A stretch of DNA of 64,000 bases, taken from contig NC_035438.2 in the NCBI RefSeq assembly GCF_002127325.2, forward strand, positions 144,203,787 through 144,267,786, in the 5' to 3' direction. Below, in pieces: positions 57,583 to 64,000 of the stretch. The notes under the pieces were generated by a model. The model ran no database searches. It saw only the letters and a list, made by a program, of their open reading frames with translations, and was not told the origin of the DNA. This DNA comes from Helianthus annuus. Taxonomy: Eukaryota; Streptophyta; Magnoliopsida; Asterales; Asteraceae. Within the stretch, counting starts at the first letter, position 1, and each line of letters begins with the position of its first letter. Made by a program: the position numbers and the translations under genes.

Positions 57583-57702
57583 TGTTGTCCTACCCAAGGA
57601 GGACGAACGTACGTATTCTACCCAAGGAGAATACGCAGGATTAATATTAGCATCCTACCCATGGAGGATGGTGGTACGTATCCTACCCAAGGAGGATATG
57701 TA
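57583..57702 (-). repeat. Four hairpins with conserved loop and covarying stems in the E0 LTR
   Basis: The loop ACCCAAGG (once ACCCATGG) occurs four times. The stems around it change together: GTCCT/AGGAC (57587-57604), CGTATTCT/AGAATACG (57612-57635), CATCCT/AGGATG (57651-57670) and TATCCT/AGGATA, extended outward (57675-57702). They lie downstream of the predicted start site, so they would be in the element RNA. Confidence 0.7.
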
Positions 57703-59189
57703 GGTTCCGTTTTAGTTCTTTAACCCATTCCCAACAACCGGGAATCCCATGCCTTAGAAAGAGTGTGAACTCACCTTTGGTTGCTCGGTTGAACTCTTAA
57801 AATAGCTAACGGTCAGGGTTGGTCAATCATGTCCTAATATGATTACCATTTAGTTTGTTAATAGTTTTAAATAAAACACAAAGTTCCTACACACATCTAT
57901 CACATAGCACGCACTCAAGTTAACATTTCACGCCCATATAAACATCTCATCTATACCCATTCAAAAGCAAACATACGATATTGCACATAACACTTTCATT
58001 GACATATAACACGTTAGATCATTCTCAGATAACCTACCCGACATTTAGACACACAAATTACTACTTATGTCGTTTTAGCTTTAACATTCAAAACTGGGCT
58101 GTTTTCGGGAATTTTAATAAAATAGTTAACTTATTCCAAAATTCCCAAATTTTTATAGAATGTTTTAAATGATCCAAATATTATTGTGTAAAAATATCGG
58201 GATCCAATTCCTTAACAATATTTTATAAAAAATCATTTACCAGACTGCAATCAGATTCGTCACTTTCTGACTGCAGTCCACGGAATAATTCATTTAAAAT
58301 TCATCGTAAGTCCGATTGATGAAGTTCCAATTGGAGCATCACAACGACATCAGTGGTCATCTACAGTACAAATTTCATGAGCTAATTCTACACAGATTTC
58401 AAGTTATGATGAAAAACATCACACACATTTTCTGCAGTAAAAACGCAGCTTTTGCTGCTATACAAAACGGACCTTTAAAAATAGTAAACGACCTAGAAAA
58501 AATATGATTCCAGTGCCATTTGATTCGTTTTTCGAAAACACATAATTTAGACTTCAGAAAATCAATTTTTCGATTTATAACGGTCCATTTACAGCCAACT
58601 GAAGTTGGCTGTAAATGTTACTTAGCATGCTGTTAATCGCTTAAATGTTACTAAAACATGCACATATGATCACAACACCTTCTAACTTGTTAAACCATGT
58701 TCTTAATCATACTTTAATAGGTTCCATATGATGATCAACATCATATTACCAAGAAATCAACAAGTAACCATCAACATATACAAAACAACATCATACTATC
58801 ATTATTTCATCATATTACATCTTTATGTTCAAGATTTATGTTTATGTCTTTTAGGGTTCTAGTGATAATCAACATACTTCATCTTTTAACCATTAAAGTA
58901 GAAGTAAACAAGGGTTAATCAAGAACTTACAACTAGCTCAAAGCTAGGGAAGATCACTAGAGAAAATGATGATGAAAAAGGGTGAGGAAAGCTATGGATG
59001 AAGGTTCTTCAAGTTCCTCAAGCACCAAGCTCCATAAATCACCTCCTAGCACTTGAAATAAGCTTGGAAATGGATGGTTGAAGGTTGCAAGGTGGTGGTG
59101 GTGGTGGCGGCCTTAGAGTGAGCCGAGAGGGAGAGAGAGAAGTTGAGGGATGTGGAGTGAACTTTGTGAAGTGATGATGAAGATATGAA

Positions 59190-59412
59190 GTAATCTTGAA
59201 ATCTAGGAGCCATACTTATAATCATTTCTTCTTATATTTTGTTCACTAGATCAAGTAAAGATCTAAATAGAATATGAATAAGATATGGGAAGTAAGGTGG
59301 TGATCTTGGTGGGATATGAAATGATATGGAAAGATTTTGTGATCTAAGGAGCCATACATATAAAGATCTCATCTTATATTTTGTTCAAATGATCAAGCAA
59401 GATCCCATTAAA
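59190..59412 (-). promoter_or_regulatory. Duplicated promoter-like segment in the E0 LTR
   Basis: Two diverged copies (about 59198-59270 and 59338-59408) share AGGAGCCATAC, TTATATTTTGTTCA and GATCAAG. Each holds a minus-strand TATA-like stretch next to AGTATGGCTCCT or GTATGGCTCCTT. This may give two alternative start sites. Confidence 0.45.
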
Positions 59413-59921
59413 ATATTGAAATGAAATCTAGTGGTGGGGTCCTTTACATGGGCAGTAAATTATGATATGGGGGGGGGGGTTAATTGCAAATTTTTGATGA
59501 TAGTAGGTAAATATTTAGGAGGTTAAGTGTAATATCTAGTGTATTATGTGTATGTCATATTTTATAGTGTGTTGGGGTATGGAGACCATAACTAGCTCAA
59601 AAATAATAAGACAATGTTTTCAGAAAAATTTTGGTGTTTCGGGTAATGTCCGGCTGTTCGGTTAGATACCGGTTCGTTAAAGTGCTAAGTTATTCCGTAT
59701 AGTGTCTTTCATGTAACTATTTGTAACACTTTTAATTCCCAACACTTAGGAAAGCATTCAGGACCATTTAGTCAATTTTTCTGCACAAGACTAGTGTGTT
59801 AAAAAGCACATGTAAGTATGACGCAGTAATCAGAAAGCAGTTAAGTAATTCAACACAGTCATTAAGCACAATTTAATATTAATTAATCGTACGGATACAT
59901 GTAATCAAGAGGGTTGTCACA

Positions 59922-60010
59922 TTCTCCCCCTGTTAAGAAAATTTCGTCCCGAAATTTAGCACGTGGTTACTGAGGAAGCTAGTTAAGTTGCGTGGTTTCC
60001 TGGTTTTCTT
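59922..60010 (-). pseudogene. Remnant of a second E0-family copy (polypurine tract and 3' end of the interior)
   Basis: On the minus strand it ends AACAGGGGGAGAA immediately before the LTR start TGTGACAACC. It is preceded by AATTTCGGGACGAAATT, the standard sequence after pol in these elements. Only about 90 bases remain before unrelated sequence begins. Confidence 0.65.
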
Positions 60011-61180
60011 GGGGTGTCACATTTGCGCGTTAAAGGGACCGAAAGCGTCAACGTCTAAAACTACACTTTCGAATGACCTTTTTAAAAGAACCAGGAACTT
60101 CGTAATGCTCGGTCACGTTCTCGGGAATCCCTAATATGGGCTATGTAAGACCTCAACTTCGTAAATGAGTTACGCACCACTTTGTGCGTTAAAAGGACTA
60201 AACATGTCAACGAACGAAACTACACCTCAACAGGACCTTTTATACAAACCGAGAAGTTTGTGATGCTTGGTTATACTTCCGGATGCGCCTGAGACGGGCT
60301 ATTAGAAGTTAAGTACCTTATACTAACTTAACATAACGGATATATAAAGTTTTGGGCCTTTATGTCAAAATTAGAAGTTAATTATTGAAGGAAAGAAGAC
60401 AGGGACCAAAATAGCAAAACTGTCAAACTTGTAGCCAGACTGGACTAGCTCGCGGGCCGCGAACGAGCTGTCCAGATGCTACGTGGGCTGCGAGAGCCCC
60501 ATATCTGCAGAATTTTTTATATTTTTTTTCTGTTTTGCTTGTTCTTCACTCCTATCCATTTTGGACCAATCAAATCGATTTTCTTGGGCATCAAGCTGGT
60601 TATAACAGCTATCAAAACACCTGTCATCATCTTAGAAACCTTCATTACACTTGGAATGATCTAATTCAATTCCACAACTTATAAATAGATGAAGTTTTCA
60701 TTCACATATGAGGGACCAAACTGTAAAAACCAAGAAAGTGAGGTGGTCACTCTCAGAGAAATGGGTGTACGTGTTGCAGGGGAAGAAAATTGAAAAGACA
60801 AAGTACAATGGCCAAAACTAAACTTAAAAAGCTACTGGCGTATAGCGAATTGTGGAAGATTGCTAGATGATAAAGACACTAACCGGCAGATGTAGGTGTT
60901 GAAAACTGGAAACCGGGACTGTTCTTAAGAACTTTAATCATTTGTTATTATATAAATATATCTACACAGTTTTTAATAAGGCGATACCCGTACAAATATA
61001 TATTAATGCGGGAAGCCCACGATTGTACAAAACACTAGAGTAATTATTGCTACTAAAAATTGTAAACATTGAACTAGAGTACCTATTTTTACGTTACAAT
61101 TATAAGACGACGTAATAATTGTTAGACCTATTTTTACGTAACAAACTATTTGTATTTGTTCTAATTTTCAGTTGTCTGAT
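60011..61180 (+). repeat. Truncated plus-strand LTR fragment, E1-like
   Basis: It shows the same style as the E1 U3. A unit of about 165 bases is repeated twice (about 60020 and 60185), each copy with GCGTTAAA...GTCAAC. Then come GCGGGCCGCG (60452-60461) and GTGGGCTGCGAGAG sites, and TATAAATAG at about 60679-60687. The left end is not a clean LTR terminus and no right terminus is certain. From about 60950 onward I see only AT-rich sequence. Confidence 0.5.
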
Positions 61181-61184
61181 TTTC

Positions 61185-61347
61185 AGTCCTAACAAGTTGG
61201 TCTAGTGGTTAGTTATTTGGTTTTTCTCCTTAAGGTTCTAAGTTCAACTTCCACTAGCATCACTTACATGGCCGACCTTAAGGGTGGGCAGAGAGGACCA
61301 TCGGCCAGGACCTGATATTTTAAATGGCACGTTATTTAAAAAAAAAA
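61185..61347 (+). repeat. SINE-like element
   Basis: A Pol III box A (TGGTCTAGTGG, 61198-61208) is followed by a degenerate box B (GGTTCTAAGTTCAAC, 61234-61248), a body of about 90 bases and an A run at 61338-61347. This is the layout of a plant SINE. A flanking duplication is not clear. Confidence 0.6.
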
Positions 61348-61837
61348 TCCAATATGTATATAAAAAATAAATAAATTAATAGGGTATACCCATACAAACA
61401 CCAACATAGGCCCACTTACAAAACTATTTTTATGGTTAGATTAGTTATTAGCCCATTGACTTTAGTTTTAGACCTTTAGTGAGCTTAATATCCAATTTCG
61501 TTAAGGCTTAAGGGCACGTTTTTTCGAGCTCGAACAGAGTACACAAATACTCGGGGCCGACCCTGATCACTTTAAACGATATTGATGGTGTCGGTTTTAA
61601 CTGGTGGATTGATGACTCGGCATGTATTCAACTTTGACCGATACTAAGGAGGAGATGACTGGTCACAAAAACTCAAAAGCTAACCGCCATTCATTCATTC
61701 ATTCATTGATACACACATTGATCACCCCCATTTCTCATTCCCCTAATCTTTTCCAATTTCTTCTTCTCCAAGTCTCTACACCACCTTCAAATCCTCTAGA
61801 AACCTCTACAGACTTCCCCTTTTCTCTCTCATCACCA
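61348..61837 (+). promoter_or_regulatory. Upstream region and 5' UTR of the gene at 61838
   Basis: No clear TATA box is seen. A short (TTCA)n microsatellite lies at about 61690-61708. A CT-rich, A-poor leader (about 61738-61837) immediately precedes the ATG, as is common in plant 5' UTRs. An upstream in-frame ATG at 61622 exists but lies in sequence without coding character. Confidence 0.5.
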
Positions 61838-62128
61838 ATGGAAACCCTAGCTTCATCTGCACCAATCGTATCTTCATCCTCTACATCCATCAAAGTTTTC
61901 TCTCCAAAATTCAAACATTCTGTTGCAAAACGACTCCTTCGCTTCCCAATTTCATCCAAAAGTAAGCTATTTTGTAACCCCTAGAGTTCGTTAATCGGTT
62001 GTTGTCTACTTTACTGTACGTGATTATGCTAATTTGATGTTTTAGGTGATGGAAATGAATCTGATATGCGATCGGATCCTAATGATGCGAGTATTGTTCC
62101 GATTTCTACCTACAGAATGTTCTCGAAG
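61838..62128 (+). CDS. 5' end of a nuclear gene, two exons, probably plastid-targeted; partial
   Basis: ATG at 61838 in the favourable context CACCAATGG opens exon 1 (61838-61961). A GTAAGC donor and a TTTTAG acceptor at 62040-62045 bound intron 1. Exon 2 (62046-62128) keeps the frame across the junction, makes 27 more codons and ends at GAAG/GTAAAC in phase 0. The 68 or so residues begin METLASSAPIVSSSSTS, rich in Ser with few acidic residues and with Lys and Arg further on. This is typical of a chloroplast transit peptide, and an acidic stretch follows. I do not recognise the family. Later exons are either beyond the window or unrecognised in 62129-64000. It is the only sequence here that looks like an ordinary host gene. 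Confidence 0.65.
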
Positions 62129-62419
62129 GTAAACGTTTATCATTTTACTTTTAACATGTGTATATATTTGTTATTAGGTTTATTGTTGATTTTGTGGACC
62201 GTTTTGAGACATTTTTGCTTTGATTACATGCTAATTTTCTTGATTTGATTGTTTGGAATGATTTTGATGTTAGGTAAGCTTTTGGCTTTTTGTTTTCTTA
62301 TCTTTTTAGGTTAAATTGTGTTTGGATGGTTTCACTGCTTTTATACATGAATTTGAGGGGAATTTTGGTGTGTCCTTAAGTGGCTATATTGTTAGGCAAA
62401 AAGTGATTATGGAATTCAG
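62129..62419 (+). other. Intron 2 of the gene, first part
   Basis: T-rich sequence after the GTAAAC donor with no coding character, fitting intron DNA. Confidence 0.5.
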
Positions 62420-63262
62420 CATAGTTATTAAAGGCACTAGGCGCACTCAAGGCGCATAGGCCTCGCCTGGGGCCTAGGCGCAAAGCGCAAAAAAAACAAG
62501 GGGCGTTAGAAAAATAAAGCGCATAATGAAAAAAAATTAAAAATTTATTATGTATTAAAAAGAGAATACTATTCTTCAAATAAAATAAACAAAATCTATT
62601 ATATAACACTTTATATCATTTATTTAGTACCAAAAGTTCTAAAATATTAGTGTAGAAAAGTAGTTTTCCTTGGATAAAAGTACGGATCTGGCTAGAATCT
62701 GGCCAGAATTTAGAAAATTTGGCCGGAAACTCTCCGGAATCTAGGAATCTTGTCGGAATGTGCACCTGAACCATCACCTAGAGAATTAAAGCGCAATTTT
62801 CTCGACTTAAGGCGCAACTGCCTCGCCCATGGTTTTAAAAAACATTTGAGGCGTGCGCCTCCAGGCGCGCCTCGAGGCGAAACGGCCAAAAAATGAGTCT
62901 GAGGCGCGCCTCATGGTGTTTTTAATGTATATGCGCCTCAGAGGCGCTGAGGCGCTAAGAAAGCTGCGCCTCAGGGGATTTTGATTGTTGTTTTTGATGT
63001 TTTTGATTTTTGTGTCAATTTCAAGCATTTCATGTCTTTTTTAAGTGTGTTTTTGATGATTTTGATGAATCTGATGATGAAATTAGTTAGTATTATTATT
63101 TTTATATTTATTTATTAATACCGCCTCGTTTCGCCTCCAGGCTTACGCCTTGTGAGGCGAAGGGTAAACGCCTCGAAACTCGTTTCCGTTCTTTTAAACC
63201 TTGGCTTCACCTCGCCTGAAAAATGGGCCTAGGCGCAAGAGGCGATGGCTTTTAACAACTAT
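62420..63262. mobile_element. MITE-like inverted-repeat element (outer), inserted in intron 2
   Basis: The ends CATAGTTATTAAAGGC and GCTTTTAACAACTATG are near-perfect terminal inverted repeats. The flanks GGAATTCAG (62411-62419) and GGAATTCGG (63263-63271) form an 8-9-base duplication with one change, which suggests a Mutator- or hAT-type origin. The body is full of GCGCCTAGGCG-type palindromes. It contains the inner element at 62827-63204. No transposase is coded. Confidence 0.7.
62827..63204. mobile_element. Second MITE-like element nested in the first
   Basis: The ends CCATGGTTTTAAAAAAC and GTTCTTTTAAACCTTGG are inverted copies with few mismatches. The interior is rich in GAGGCGC and GCGCCTC, including AGGCGCGCCT palindromes. 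It could be a related element inserted in the outer one. The flanking duplication is not clear. Confidence 0.55.
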
Positions 63263-63271
63263 GGAATTCGG

Positions 63272-63740
63272 ATTATGTATAGCGGGTATTTGGGATTGCT
63301 TTTTGAAACGGCTTACTTGTTTATTGTTTTTTTTGGAATAAGCGGTTAGGATAAGCAAACAAAACGACGTCAAAGAGGTTTATTACTTAATCAAGGTATA
63401 ATAAGCAGAAAAGCAGTTTTGAGAAGCAATCAGGAATACCTTATAGTGAACATAATCATATAAGAAGTACATAAGGATTGCTTTAAGAAAACTGATTACT
63501 GAGATAAACTTTAAGTTCTTGGTATTTCAATAGCATGTGGCCCTCGGATGTGTTTTGATCCCAAAAGTCGATGCGCGATGCGTGAAGTTTGTGATGTATG
63601 CAAGGGGCTTGTTTTTAAGAAGCTACTAAATTTTTTTAAAGATAGTTTTTTTAAAGTTGTTAAGTTTCAAACACTAAAATATAAGATACTGTCACCATCT
63701 CTTGATAATGTTTGTTCAATTCAATCAATGGTCTAATTCA
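63272..63740. other. Intron or intergenic sequence, nothing recognised
   Basis: AT-rich DNA. A short open frame (63548-63736) has no recognisable motif and no splice support. Confidence 0.4.
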
Positions 63741-63742
63741 TA

Positions 63743-63830
63743 GTTATCAAAAGCGATCGCTTTTCCCGCCTAGGCGATATTTCTGGGCGAGTCGACCTGT
63801 ATGCGCTTTTCCCTCCTAGGTAAAAAAGCC
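63743..63830. mobile_element. Partial MITE-like element, same type as at 62420
   Basis: CATAGTTATCAAAAGCGATCGC resembles the terminal repeat of the outer element and is followed by CCCGCCTAGGCG and a second TCCTAGG site. The far end is not seen. Confidence 0.5.
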
Positions 63831-63835
63831 ACGTG

Positions 63836-63837
<2 letters not shown>

Positions 63838-63881
<44 letters not shown>
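63838..63881. repeat. Run of 44 T
   Basis: A homopolymer of 44 T, possibly the tail of a reverse-oriented retroposon or a slippage expansion. Its length may be affected by assembly. The last 119 bases of the window are AT-rich and show nothing. Confidence 0.9.
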
Positions 63882-63882
<1 letters not shown>

Positions 63883-64000
63883 AAATCCTATCTCTTATAC
63901 ATATACCAGATGATATTTATAGGTATTTATCTATTTTTTAGAAATCATTTCTCAATCAAATCAAATCTTATACATCTTTAAAAAAATATATTTGAAATTT

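Larger units (their letters stand above)
56881..59921 (-). repeat. E0 5' LTR (shared with a second, truncated copy)
   Basis: It starts TGTCACACCC and ends GGTTGTCACA (3041 bases). The left side abuts an E0 PBS, as expected for its 5' LTR. The right side abuts a polypurine tract, as expected for the 3' LTR of another minus-strand copy. It carries a hairpin array (57583-57702), a duplicated TATA region (59190-59410) and a run of G near 59469-59480. Confidence 0.8.

Noticed and set aside
62376..63028. Arg/Ala-rich minus-strand frames near the right end
   Set aside because: They are translations of GCGCC/GGCGC palindromes in the MITE-like elements.

Overview
This is plant nuclear DNA, almost certainly from a eudicot with a large, retrotransposon-rich genome. 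An Asteraceae-like source is only a guess from the style of the elements. About 95% of the window (1 to about 61350) is LTR retrotransposons inserted into one another. The last 2.6 kb holds the 5' end of an ordinary intron-containing gene. There are no bacterial features, no rRNA and no CRISPR. I name the elements E0 to E7 and S1.

E0 is the oldest: a Ty3/gypsy element on the minus strand, now in pieces (pol 950-1866, gag 11886-13017, gag start and leader 56455-56880, 5' LTR 56881-59921). E2 (1867-11885, minus, TSD CATAT) is a non-coding, LARD-like element inserted in the E0 protease region. Its 5' LTR holds a solo LTR, S1 (8208-9760, TSD AGTAA), of the same family. E1 (13018-56454, plus, TSD ATGGG) is a degenerate chromovirus (Tekay-like) inserted in E0 gag. 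E5 (20890-44078, plus, TSD AGCAT) is a non-autonomous Athila/Tat-like element inserted in E1 integrase; it carries one private zinc-knuckle ORF. E6 (24717-42627, minus, TSD TTGCT) is a Ty1/copia Sirevirus-type element inserted in E5; it has lost gag. E3 (25211-36673, minus, TSD AAGTC) is inserted in an E6 LTR. It is an intact Tekay-like chromovirus with a 1540-residue polyprotein and two LTRs that differ at one base I could find. E4 (47337-55226, minus, TSD TTATG) is inserted in the 3' LTR of E1 and is a non-coding relative of E3. E7 (1-949) is the end of another LTR cutting off E0 on the left. The deepest nest is five levels: E0 > E1 > E5 > E6 > E3.

E3 could supply Gag, protease, RT, RNase H and integrase. 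E4 keeps the same LTR termini, primer-binding site and polypurine tract as E3 but has no coding capacity, so the two look like an autonomous/parasite pair. Both carry, between PBS and the gag position, hairpins with a conserved tip and covarying stems, which is where a packaging signal is expected. A second covarying hairpin array lies in the E0 LTR. Most LTR families here also carry a family-specific cluster of CpG-containing palindromes shortly upstream of a TATA box.

At the right end, a truncated LTR fragment and a SINE precede the first two exons (61838-61961 and 62046-62128) of a nuclear gene whose N-terminus resembles a plastid transit peptide. Its second intron carries two nested MITE-like inverted-repeat elements.
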